Part shown: in pieces, positions 1 to 7,353 of the stretch
Position numbering within the stretch: the stretch's first letter is position 1
How the letters are laid out: every line of letters starts with the position of its first letter
DNA from: Streptomyces sclerotialus
GTDB taxonomy: Bacteria; Actinomycetota; Actinomycetes; Streptomycetales; Streptomycetaceae
Reading direction: 5' to 3'
NCBI GenBank assembly: GCA_000719105.1
Contig: JODX01000002.1
Location: 1-64,000, forward strand
DNA: 64,000 nucleotides
Program-made: the position numbers and the translations under genes
Notes under the pieces: model-generated
What the model saw: only the letters and a program-made list of their open reading frames with translations
Databases searched by the model: none
Told to the model about the DNA's origin: nothing

Positions 1-710
1 CCGAAGAGACGACACAACAACCCGTCCCTCCCGCCGAAACACCACCCCTACACCTGACCAGCGGAAACACACCCGCACTCTCGGAAAGACAACGGCTTCG
101 TAGGTCAGGTGCCGGTCGGTGTCGGTGGTTGCGAAGTGGTCCTGTCCTGACTGGCCGTCTTCTGTTCGCCAGGCTCCGCGGTCTGCGGCGGGGGCCGAGG
201 CGTTGCGGAGTATGCGCAGGCGTTCGCGGTGGGGCAGGGGGCCTTCGGACAGGCGGAGGCATCGGCGGGTGCGTGGGCAGAAGGAGTTGAACCAGGGGGC
301 GAGGTCCGGCTCCATGCCGCCGATGAGGCGGAGCTGAGGTGTCGGGTGGTCCAGCCTTCGATGCATTCGGCCGTGCCCGTGGGGATGGTCGCGTACTCGC
401 CGTCCCGGCTCCAGATCACGACAGGCCAGTGGTCTGGGTCGCCGGCGGTGGGCCAGCACAGCCGGTCGGCGTCCATGGTGGTGCCCCAGATGAGCAGACC
501 GCCCGGTGCCGGGTGCAGCGGGTAGGGGTAACGCTTCTGTCCGTCCCATCGGGGAGGTGCGGGAGGGTTTCCGCTCTGCCACTCCAGGCTGTTGTCGTAC
601 CCGCACCGGGGCGCCAACAGCAAGGTGGGCGGCGCGGCACGAAGGCGCCGTGTCCATCCAGCCGCACACCCGGCACACGACAGGAGCGCTGGGCGGTCAG
701 CGGCCAGCAT
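1..710 (-). pseudogene. Frameshifted SUKH (SMI1/KNR4) family gene, runs off left edge
   Basis: Read on the minus strand, one frame gives a recognisable SUKH-family core: GYDNSLEWQ, then YPLHPAPGGLLIWGTT, then WPVVIWSRDGEYATIP and ECIEGW. After that the frame degenerates into Ser/Pro-rich noise and stops near 105. The expected continuation (RLIGGMEPDLAPWFNSF, then RTEDGQSGQDHFATTDTD) is in a different minus-strand frame from about 330 leftwards and stays open to base 1. A single-base loss around 330-335 explains this. SUKH proteins are often immunity proteins of contact-dependent or polymorphic toxin systems; no toxin gene is visible here. The 5' end is unclear: homology begins near 630, and the most upstream in-frame ATG is at 710. 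A sequencing error could also produce the shift. Confidence 0.6.
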
Positions 711-741
711 TGTGGCCGGAAGCGGTCGTCAGCCTCAGCAG

Positions 742-1167
742 GAAGCGCGCGTGTCGATCCGGCGCCCACCGGCTGACGTGGCCGAACGTTTGGAGTTGGA
801 CCTGGCGACCGCCCTGACCGTGGTGCGTGAACGGGTCCGGATGGTCGACCAAGACCCCCACGCCCGCGCGGACTCCTGCTTCCCCGAGGAGCTGGTGCGG
901 GGTACACCAGCGATGCTGCCTGAAGACGTCTCAGCGCCCGGAGGTGTCCTCGCCAGCGTCGGGCTGATCCAGGCTCGGTACCGAGACGAGATCACGGTGC
1001 GCATGCCTACTCGTACGGAGATCGAGAAGCTGAACCTGCCCGCCGCGACACCCGTAGCTGTGCACATGCGCACGGGATACGACAAGGACGGCCGCCCCCT
1101 GCGCGTCATGGTCACCGTTCTGCCAGGGGACCGCCATGTCATCGCCTACGACGTTTCTGCCGACTGA
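742..1167 (+). pseudogene. C-terminal UTRA domain remnant of a GntR-family regulator
   Basis: The translated segment ADVAERLELD...VVRERVRMVD...DSCFPEELV...PEDVSAPGGVLASVG...RYRDEI..RMPT...VHMRTGYDKDGRPLRVMVTV matches the effector-binding UTRA half of HutC-subfamily GntR regulators as used in Streptomyces. No winged-helix DNA-binding domain precedes it: upstream codons are low-complexity Arg/Pro sequence and overlap the SUKH remnant on the other strand. It therefore looks like a 5'-truncated gene that cannot bind DNA. Its last codons overlap the earliest ATG of the next gene. The left boundary is only approximate. Confidence 0.6.
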
Positions 1168-1729
1168 CGACACGCCCCAGGAGCCAGCGCCCGTGAAGGC
1201 CCTCGCAGCCATCGACCCAGCCCTGCCCAAGGATCGGCACCCCCGACAGGTCTGGTACACGTCATACGGCTCCAACATGCACTTGGAGCGGCTCGCCTTC
1301 TACATCCGCGGTGGCCGGCCGCCAGGCACGACCAAGGACTACCCAGGCTGCCGGGACACGCGGATGCCCTCCCGCTCCGTCCCGGTGGAGCTGACCGGTG
1401 CGATGTATTTCGCGACGGAGTCGCCAGTGTGGGGCGGAGGTAGGGCGTTCTACGACCCACACGCCAGCGGGCGTGTGCTGGCCAGGGCACACCTGGTGAC
1501 CACGGAACAGTTCTTCGACATTGCTGCACAGGAGATGTACCGCGAGCCCGGTGTATCTCTAGACCTTGCTGAGGTGATTGCCTCTGGCCGATCGGTACTC
1601 GGAGAGGGGCGCTACGAAACGTTGGTCTGCGCGGGGCAGCACGACGGGCTGCCGGTTCTTACTTTTACGGCGCCGTGGAGCATGGATGACGTGGCCTTCA
1701 ACCCGCCGTCGGCCGCCTATGTGCGTTAC

Positions 1730-2818
1730 CTAAGCGCCTATCCAGAAGTTCCGTCGGTAACTGGTCGGGAACCAAGGGCTGGTCCAGGGGGCGGCGGTGG
1801 TCAGAAGCTGGCCGGGTGAGCGGGTCCGGAAGAACGCATGCACCTGTCGTCGGCGGCTGGGCCACGTAACGGCGGTGTTGGCAAGGAAGGCCTTGAGCGC
1901 GGCCCAGACGCGTTCGACGGGGTTGTCGTGCGGGCTGTAGCGGGCGCCGTACCACAGGTGCAGGCCAGGCTGGCCGGCAACGAACTCGCGGACCGCGCGG
2001 GCGTGGTGGATGGAGTCGTTGTCGCACAGCACCACCACCGCCGGGGCGGCGGGGGAGGCAGCCGCCAGCTGCTGGAGCAGGGCCAGGAAGTCGGCCGCAC
2101 ACCGGCGGCCGAGCCGGTAACGGAAGGCGCCGGTGGTCACCTCCAGCGCACCCAGCACCGTGAGCTGGCGGTTCTTGCCCGGGGTGGCGATCTGCGGGCG
2201 GTGGGCGAACGTCGTCCAGCTGGACCGCAGGTGCGGCAGCAGGTGCACGTGGGTCTCATCGGCCGCCCAGACCACCGTGCCGGGCGGCAGCAACCGCAGC
2301 CGTTTGACGATCGCCGCCACCACCGCGTCGCGGGCCGGATCACCGCGGGCGATCAGTCGGGGCCGCCGCCAGACGGCCACCTGCCGCACCCGCCGGTACA
2401 GCGTGCGCCGGCTCATTGCAGGACGCCGCAGATGCCGGTGCAGCCGCGGCACCGTCCAGGGCCCCGGCCGCTCAAGCAGCGCGGCGATCCGCGCGGGCAG
2501 TCGTCGGCCGCCCAGCCTCGGCCGTCCGCTGCGGGGCCGGTCGGCCAGACCGGTCACCCCGCAGGCGTTGAAGCGGCCGATCCACCGACGCACCGTGGCC
2601 GGGTCGCACTCCACCAGCACGGCGATCTGTGCAGGTGACAGCCCGTGCAGCGACAACAGCACCATCACCGCCCGCACCACCGTCCGGCCTCGGCCGCGCA
2701 GCAGGTCCCGTAATCGTTCACGTTCGACGTCGGACGCATTGGCGAACACGATGGGCGGGCGCACACTGACCACAACCTCGCCGGGTGGGCGGACGATGCT
2801 GGCGCTTCGATCGAACAC
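1730..2818 (-). CDS. IS630 family transposase
   Basis: This 362-residue protein has an N-terminal helix-turn-helix of the Tc1/IS630 type (LSPAQIAVLVECDPATVRRW, then GLADRPRSGRP, about residues 60-105). A DDE catalytic domain follows with all three acidic motifs: WAADETHVHLLP, VVLCDNDSIHHA and YSPHDNPVERVW. Length is close to the 340-360 residues usual for the family. The stop codon is formed across the element edge: two of its bases are the TA target duplication and the last is flanking DNA, so the reading frame ends exactly at the insertion site. The start at 2818 is the longest; a shorter start at an internal GTG or ATG is possible. Confidence 0.92.
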   Translation of the reverse strand: MFDRSASIVRPPGEVVVSVRPPIVFANASDVERERLRDLLRGRGRTVVRAVMVLLSLHGLSPAQIAVLVECDPATVRRWIGRFNACGVTGLADRPRSGRPRLGGRRLPARIAALLERPGPWTVPRLHRHLRRPAMSRRTLYRRVRQVAVWRRPRLIARGDPARDAVVAAIVKRLRLLPPGTVVWAADETHVHLLPHLRSSWTTFAHRPQIATPGKNRQLTVLGALEVTTGAFRYRLGRRCAADFLALLQQLAAASPAAPAVVVLCDNDSIHHARAVREFVAGQPGLHLWYGARYSPHDNPVERVWAALKAFLANTAVTWPSRRRQVHAFFRTRSPGQLLTTAAPWTSPWFPTSYRRNFWIGA

Positions 2819-2896
2819 CCGGCGAGGGCCATGTCAACACCTGCCGCCCTGAACGGCGCCGCCCTCCGATACGCGCAAGACTTCTGGATACGCGCT
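1733..2896 (-). mobile_element. IS630-family insertion sequence, 1164 bp, with TA target duplication
   Basis: The ends are near-perfect inverted repeats. The left end reads AGCGCCTATCCAGAAGT from 1733; the right end read inward from 2896 is AGCGCGTATCCAGAAGT, 16 of 17 matching. Each end is flanked by TA (1731-1732 and 2897-2898), the target duplication expected for IS630/Tc1-mariner elements. One intact transposase gene fills the element on the minus strand. Intact ends and an intact transposase suggest a fairly recent and possibly still mobile copy. Confidence 0.92.
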
Positions 2897-3069
2897 TAGC
2901 CTCGGGCTTGTTGTCCGCGCACGCATGGGACGTCGATGCGGTCGCTTCCTACGTGGCGGCTTGTCCCGGCGCAGATGGTCACTGGCCAGTTGAGGTGCTG
3001 GCGAAGCTGCTTCGTGAAGACGAGGACGACGATTGACGACAGCGCTCTTCGAACGCGCAGAGCTTCCAC

Positions 3070-6000
3070 TCAGCTCTCGAGGATCTCGTGAATTGGGACC
3101 CAGCCAACCATGGTGTCCCAGCACTCCATAACGTGTTGCAGTAGGTCTGAGCGCTCCGGGCCGAGACCATATCCGCTGGTGCAGATTAGAAGAACGCCCC
3201 CTTTCTCCTTAACGCAATCGATCACTTCGTCGGGTACGCCGTCGCAACCCCAGGCGCCAGCAGAATGCGCTACGTACATTTCATTGGGCCGGATGTAAAG
3301 TGCACACTTTTCCTGAGAGAGGGTGGGGGGTGTGCCGCGCCAAACTGGCTGGATGCCTAGTTCCTTGCCTAAGGCAGAGCGAGGGCCGTACAGTCTGGTG
3401 ATAGTCCAGCCACCAGAGTCTTCCCGTATGAGGTAGGTGGCCTCCAGACTGGGGTTCACAATGAGGATAGGAGTGGCTTCGGTATCTGATCTACCCCTAC
3501 CCGCGATACCCGCATATGCCCGCCATGTGTAGGTGCTGCCCTTCGTTAGGGTCGTGAGCCCCGTGTCATTCCATCGTGGATACCGGCACAGGGCGAAGTG
3601 ATGGAGCCTTGCATCCGCCATCACTATCATGTCGTTAACAAGCAGCGCTGGTACACCCTTGCCGATCGGCTTCCCGCAATCCGCGCAATTTCCAGCCCAT
3701 AGACCTTGCATAAGTAGGCGGACTTCAGGCTCTCCAAGTACATCCAGAGTCTCATTGCTCACTGCGAGGTAACGAAGACCGCTGTCACCCTCATGGCTTC
3801 TCAGGATTGTCCATTCGGCTTCCACGCCGTTTTCACGCGCGCGGCGCCACCAATAATCGCCGCCCTGAATGTTGCCAGTTACGTAGTTAGCGACGCCTGC
3901 CAGAATGGCGTTCGTGCCATCGCCGAAGCGCGCTAGCCTGCTAGCGTTATCGTACGCCAGGGCGATATATTCGTTTGCCTTTTCGAATGCATCTCTTGCC
4001 AGTTCTATGCCAGCGTATGAAAGAGCGGCAAAAGGTATTCCACCGTCTGCTGCAACCTTCAGCACCTTTGTTGCAGTGTCTGACTCCCACTGCCTGTGTA
4101 GCCAATCCGAGTACAGCCAGGCGCTTCCCGGATCGCCCGCTTCAGTTCCAGATTTCCATAGCCTTACAGCCTCTGTTTTATCCCCTAGTCTTTCATGAAC
4201 CAAACCGAGGTTTCCGATAGATTGAAGCTCACCTCGTTCCACGGCCATAGAGAACCATTGAAGCGCTTGCTCTGGGGACTCCTGCAACATAAAAATGCTC
4301 CCCATGTTGTGCGCCGCAGCACCGTCACCCAGAGCCACGGCTCGCAAAAACCACTGGCTAGCTCCTGTGTAGTCTCCCTCGCCGACCAGAATTGCGCCGT
4401 ATTGGTTAAGTGCTTCTATGTCATCTTCTTCGGTGAGAGGTAGGAGGGCGCGCTTAGCGGTGTCTGGCCTGCCGGCTACTCTAGCTACCGAAGAAAGCAG
4501 GTAACGGCGGGAGTCGTTTACGACTTGAAGTGCAACCTCCCAGACCTCGTCCGAAAGGGATCTGGGATCATGATGTCGGGCCTTGTCAGATACGATGTAA
4601 TCGAAGGGCCTCCAGCGGCCGGCGCGAGCAGGGATGAGCGGGCTTGTTACGCCTAATGCGATCTTCTGCGCCCAAGACCACGCTTCCTCCAGCGTTTCGG
4701 GCCGCAGGGCATAACCGCCAGCTTCCTCCAGGTAAGTTTCGTGTAAGTCCTCTAGGGCGTCGGCTGGTAGCTCGAGGTCGAGGCCGGTGCGCGCCAAATC
4801 TACGGCGGCGGCTACCAGTGCTGCGCCTCGCGGATTACCTCCCGCTCTATTGGCGCTGTGACATAAAGCAAGTACTTGTGGCCCTGCAGCCAAGTACTCA
4901 GCTACACCGTATGATTTATCTGCCTCTAATGCCTGGCTAACCCTAGGGTCGTCAGACTCGATGGCCCGCTCCCGCTCAGCGGTGCTCCAAGTACGTTTGA
5001 TTGGGATACGCATGGCAGCCCGCAGTACTCGCGAGGCGGAGTCCGTCATTCGAGGCGCTCCACTCCCTGCTGAGAACCGTTCAGCTTTCATGCCAGTGTA
5101 GTCATCGTAGAACTCGGAACGCATCGTCGATAGAAGCACGCATCGACGCCTTGTTAGCTCATCGAGTAGGCGAGGACTAAGGCCGTCTGAACGCAAGTAA
5201 GAATGCAAGTCATCTAACCATATAAGTCGTCTCTGTTCGTTCACTGAGTCCAGCAGGTAAGCGAGATCATCCTCGGGATCTGGCTTGCAGACGAGCCATT
5301 CACTAAGGGTACGGCGCATCGCCTCGAAGAGGGTTCTCGTCTTCCCCGCCGCTGAGTCACCAGTCAGAAGCACAACACCACCGATGTCGGCGGCAGTTTG
5401 AATGGTTCTGTCTACATCAGAGTCAATCTCCCGCGCGATGTAGGTAATGCTCTTCGAGTGTCCCGCTACTTCCTGGACACGATGAACGCCAAAAGTGACG
5501 GCATCAGATTCTGTTACGGGGTGCCAAACAGGTGCATTCAGATATCGGTGGTCGCTTCTATGGTGCACCTCAACTGTGGTCAGTGAGCGCCCGGTGTGCT
5601 GCTCAACTATGTGGCAGAAATCCGCGTCTCCCGTTAGCGCGGTAATCGGTACTGCTTCGACGCGGGCATGGCTCCATTTGACGGGGTCGCCGCTGACTAG
5701 GGCGACCAGAGCGTTTTCTGTGAAGACCGCTGCCCCTGACATTCCAAGCCACGGGGTATCCTCCTGCCGTCTGGGCCTGGGTGCTGAATGTGAACTATCT
5801 AGCACGTAGCGCCCGCGAATGATTGATGAGCCGGGCTTCAGAGTGCCAACGAGCTGTTCGGTATCTGGTAGATGCTCGTCTATTCTGCTTATGCTCGGAT
5901 ACCCTACTGCTTCGCAGTTTTCTCGTGCTGAAATCCCGGAAAGTGTCCCCCACTTAATATCTTCTGGGTTGCACTGGGAGGCATCGTCAACTAGGTCGGT

Positions 6001-6219
6001 ACTGGCTAACAGTAAGGCGCCGTCGCAAACATCGTCATGTCGACGCCACAAGATACGACACGTGTGGACCCCGGTGCCTCCTGGTACGGCCACTTGAGCG
6101 GTTTTATTCGTACCGAAGAGATGACCAGAGGTGAGTACGAGGCGCGGGCTGATCAAGTAGCCGCTACCTTGCTGTGCGGCCTGAACAATAGCTATTCGCG
6201 CTGACGATCGTGCAGTCAC
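3070..6219 (-). CDS. Trypsin-like protease / P-loop NTPase / TPR-Sel1 conflict-system protein
   Basis: This 1049-residue multidomain protein begins with a chymotrypsin-fold protease domain (about 1-215). The triad can be read as His33 in LVLTSGH, Asp66 in CDGALLLAS and Ser161 in LGMSGAAVF; no signal peptide is visible, so it is probably cytosolic. A P-loop NTPase follows, with Walker A GDSAAGKT at 287-294 and Walker B LIWLDDLH with acidic residues at 336-337. TPR/Sel1-like helical repeats occupy roughly 600-760. Near 843-878 a CADC...HHFALC pattern suggests a zinc-binding treble clef. The architecture fits NTP-dependent conflict systems in which a protease effector is gated by a STAND-like ATPase and a repeat sensor. 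Its start overlaps the upstream Trypco2 gene by ATGA, so the two are translationally coupled. Base composition is visibly lower in GC than the neighbours. Eight TTA codons are present (first bases 3370, 4654, 4744, 4864, 4927, 5215, 6007, 6013), implying bldA tRNA dependence and foreign origin. The exact function is inferred. Confidence 0.8.
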   Translation of the reverse strand: MTARSSARIAIVQAAQQGSGYLISPRLVLTSGHLFGTNKTAQVAVPGGTGVHTCRILWRRHDDVCDGALLLASTDLVDDASQCNPEDIKWGTLSGISARENCEAVGYPSISRIDEHLPDTEQLVGTLKPGSSIIRGRYVLDSSHSAPRPRRQEDTPWLGMSGAAVFTENALVALVSGDPVKWSHARVEAVPITALTGDADFCHIVEQHTGRSLTTVEVHHRSDHRYLNAPVWHPVTESDAVTFGVHRVQEVAGHSKSITYIAREIDSDVDRTIQTAADIGGVVLLTGDSAAGKTRTLFEAMRRTLSEWLVCKPDPEDDLAYLLDSVNEQRRLIWLDDLHSYLRSDGLSPRLLDELTRRRCVLLSTMRSEFYDDYTGMKAERFSAGSGAPRMTDSASRVLRAAMRIPIKRTWSTAERERAIESDDPRVSQALEADKSYGVAEYLAAGPQVLALCHSANRAGGNPRGAALVAAAVDLARTGLDLELPADALEDLHETYLEEAGGYALRPETLEEAWSWAQKIALGVTSPLIPARAGRWRPFDYIVSDKARHHDPRSLSDEVWEVALQVVNDSRRYLLSSVARVAGRPDTAKRALLPLTEEDDIEALNQYGAILVGEGDYTGASQWFLRAVALGDGAAAHNMGSIFMLQESPEQALQWFSMAVERGELQSIGNLGLVHERLGDKTEAVRLWKSGTEAGDPGSAWLYSDWLHRQWESDTATKVLKVAADGGIPFAALSYAGIELARDAFEKANEYIALAYDNASRLARFGDGTNAILAGVANYVTGNIQGGDYWWRRARENGVEAEWTILRSHEGDSGLRYLAVSNETLDVLGEPEVRLLMQGLWAGNCADCGKPIGKGVPALLVNDMIVMADARLHHFALCRYPRWNDTGLTTLTKGSTYTWRAYAGIAGRGRSDTEATPILIVNPSLEATYLIREDSGGWTITRLYGPRSALGKELGIQPVWRGTPPTLSQEKCALYIRPNEMYVAHSAGAWGCDGVPDEVIDCVKEKGGVLLICTSGYGLGPERSDLLQHVMECWDTMVGWVPIHEILES

Positions 6220-6566
6220 TCGTCATGCGCCCCAATCTGTCGCCCGAAGGGACTTAGGTCGGCATGTGATTCATTTCCGATATCGACCGCTTCGCCGTTC
6301 CGGGCAAACTTAGGGCGCAGTTGCAAGGAAACGCGATGAGTGACGCCTTTGGAGGCTCCTATCTGTGCATCGCCAGACATAAGCCACGCTTTGAAACCAG
6401 CTTTAGCGTTCGCGTCTCGGCGTAGCTCGACAGTGAAGTCAAGGTCGATTCCCTCAACCTCAAATCTAATGCGCTCGTCTTCCGAGGCGTTCACCGCGTT
6501 GACTAGCTGATCTCTGAGCCCTTGAACAGCCGCGGTGAGCTCGATTTTGTCCAGAGGATCTTGCAT
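6216..6566 (-). CDS. Trypco2 family protein (trypsin co-occurring domain 2)
   Basis: This small 116-residue protein has a short helical N-terminus (KIELTAAVQGLRDQLVNAV), then a beta-rich core with FEVEGIDLDFTVELRRDANA, KAGFKAW and KGVTHRVSLQLRPK. This pattern is typical of the Trypco2 domain, which occurs next to trypsin-like effector proteins in actinobacterial conflict systems. A strong Shine-Dalgarno (AGGAGG) precedes the ATG at 6566. The gene is first in a two-gene operon, and its stop overlaps the start of the protease-NTPase gene (ATGA at 6216-6219). By family context it is probably an adaptor or regulator that binds or restrains the protease partner; that role is inferred, not seen. 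Confidence 0.8.
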   Translation of the reverse strand: MQDPLDKIELTAAVQGLRDQLVNAVNASEDERIRFEVEGIDLDFTVELRRDANAKAGFKAWLMSGDAQIGASKGVTHRVSLQLRPKFARNGEAVDIGNESHADLSPFGRQIGAHDE

Positions 6567-6968
6567 TGCGCCTCCTGGGCAGACACGGTCTGTGGTCCAA
6601 CTGCGTCAAGGCAGGCGGCGGCGCAAGTGGTGCCCCCGCGAGGCACATTGACGCATCAGCGGCCTAGCTGCACAAGGGGGCACGCGGTGACTCATCACCG
6701 CCTCGCGCTTCCTGCCCGCCTGCGACGCCCCCTGAGTGGCATGTGATGGTGCTAAGTGCGGTGTACAGGCTGGGCGTAGAGGACGGTTCTGGCCATCCTC
6801 TGGCCAAACTGGCGGCGGCATATCGCGCGTTCCGCTGAAACTGCTTGGTCAGCGGCCTGCTGCGCGATGCAGGTCCCTCGGTCTTGAAACCGTCGCGGTG
6901 GTGGGGCGGTGTCCCGCACTCGTGAACCAGCCTTACGCGGCTCAGTGCCCGCTGAGTACCGTTCGTGC
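6567..6968. other. Intergenic stretch without a convincing gene
   Basis: About 400 bases separate the Trypco2 operon, which starts leftward, from the small gene at 6969. Short open frames exist on both strands but none shows a recognisable family or a good ribosome binding site. A 7-bp inverted repeat (CCGCTGA...TCAGCGG, about 6831-6855) is the only structure noted. Promoters for the divergent transcripts should lie here. Confidence 0.5.
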
Positions 6969-7199
6969 ATGGCTAAGGGGGAACGGCAGCGCCGCGATGG
7001 CACGCCGAAACGCGCACAGCTCACCAGCGGCGATCATGCGGGGCCGAAGGACAAGAAGGGCCGCGGAGCGCGGACGGTGAAACCCGACGCGGTACAGCAG
7101 AAGGCTGCTGCTGCCCGGGAGTGGAAGAAGCTGTTCGCGCGGCTCGACGAGGTGAGGCAACGGGACGCCGAGCGACAAAAGCGAGGCAAGCGGCCTTAG
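6969..7199 (+). CDS. Small basic hypothetical protein
   Basis: The predicted 76-residue protein begins MAKGERQRRDGTPKRAQ and is rich in Lys, Arg and Gln. The second half (AAAAREWKKLFARLDEVRQRDAERQ) is probably one long charged helix. No family was recognised. The ATG at 6969 is chosen because the charged composition starts there; an in-frame ATG at 6909 would add 20 less convincing residues. No good Shine-Dalgarno is visible upstream. A strong hairpin follows at 7306-7340. Confidence 0.45.
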   Translation: MAKGERQRRDGTPKRAQLTSGDHAGPKDKKGRGARTVKPDAVQQKAAAAREWKKLFARLDEVRQRDAERQKRGKRP

Positions 7200-7305
7200 C
7201 ACAGGCGCAGCGAGCTGACAGGGACCGCGCGCCGTGGTGCCGTAGCCGGGCCGTCTCCGGGCCGTCCGAGGGCGACCAGCGACAGCCACGGACGACCAAC
7301 AACGG

Positions 7306-7340
7306 CCACGGGGCCGCGACAGATCGTCGCGGCCCCGTGG
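7306..7340. terminator. Strong hairpin between convergent genes
   Basis: A perfect 14-bp stem (CCACGGGGCCGCGA paired with TCGCGGCCCCGTGG) with a 7-base loop lies 14 bases beyond the stop of the leftward pmt gene and about 100 bases beyond the small rightward gene. No U-tract follows, as is usual in Streptomyces. It probably serves both directions. Confidence 0.75.
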
Positions 7341-7353
7341 GCTGTCCGCCCAG

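Larger units (their letters stand above)
1193..3036 (+). pseudogene. Gamma-glutamylcyclotransferase-like gene interrupted by IS630
   Basis: The 5' part (1193-1732) encodes VWYTSYGSNMHLERL, the YGSN loop typical of gamma-glutamylcyclotransferase-like folds. The rest resembles a Streptomyces family often labelled histone deacetylase in databases. Translation is lost at the IS630 insertion (1733-2896). The 3' part (2897-3036) encodes LSAHAWDVDAVASYV...GHWPVEVLAKLLREDEDDD. Removing the element and one TA joins TAC-CTA-GCC-TCG with the frame intact (VRYLASGLLSAHAW), so the gene was whole before insertion. The GTG at 1193 is preferred because AGGAG lies about 9 bases upstream; an ATG at 1136 is in frame but overlaps the GntR remnant. 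The substrate is unknown. Confidence 0.75.

Noticed and set aside
1136..1192. ATG at 1136 as start of the cyclotransferase-like gene
   Set aside because: It overlaps the GntR remnant and lacks a nearby ribosome binding site; GTG at 1193 has AGGAG upstream.
6875..6900. CGGTCTTGAAACCG resembles the anticodon arm of tRNA-Ser(UGA)
   Set aside because: The loop is one base short and no acceptor stem, T arm or variable arm can be paired around it. Treated as chance similarity.
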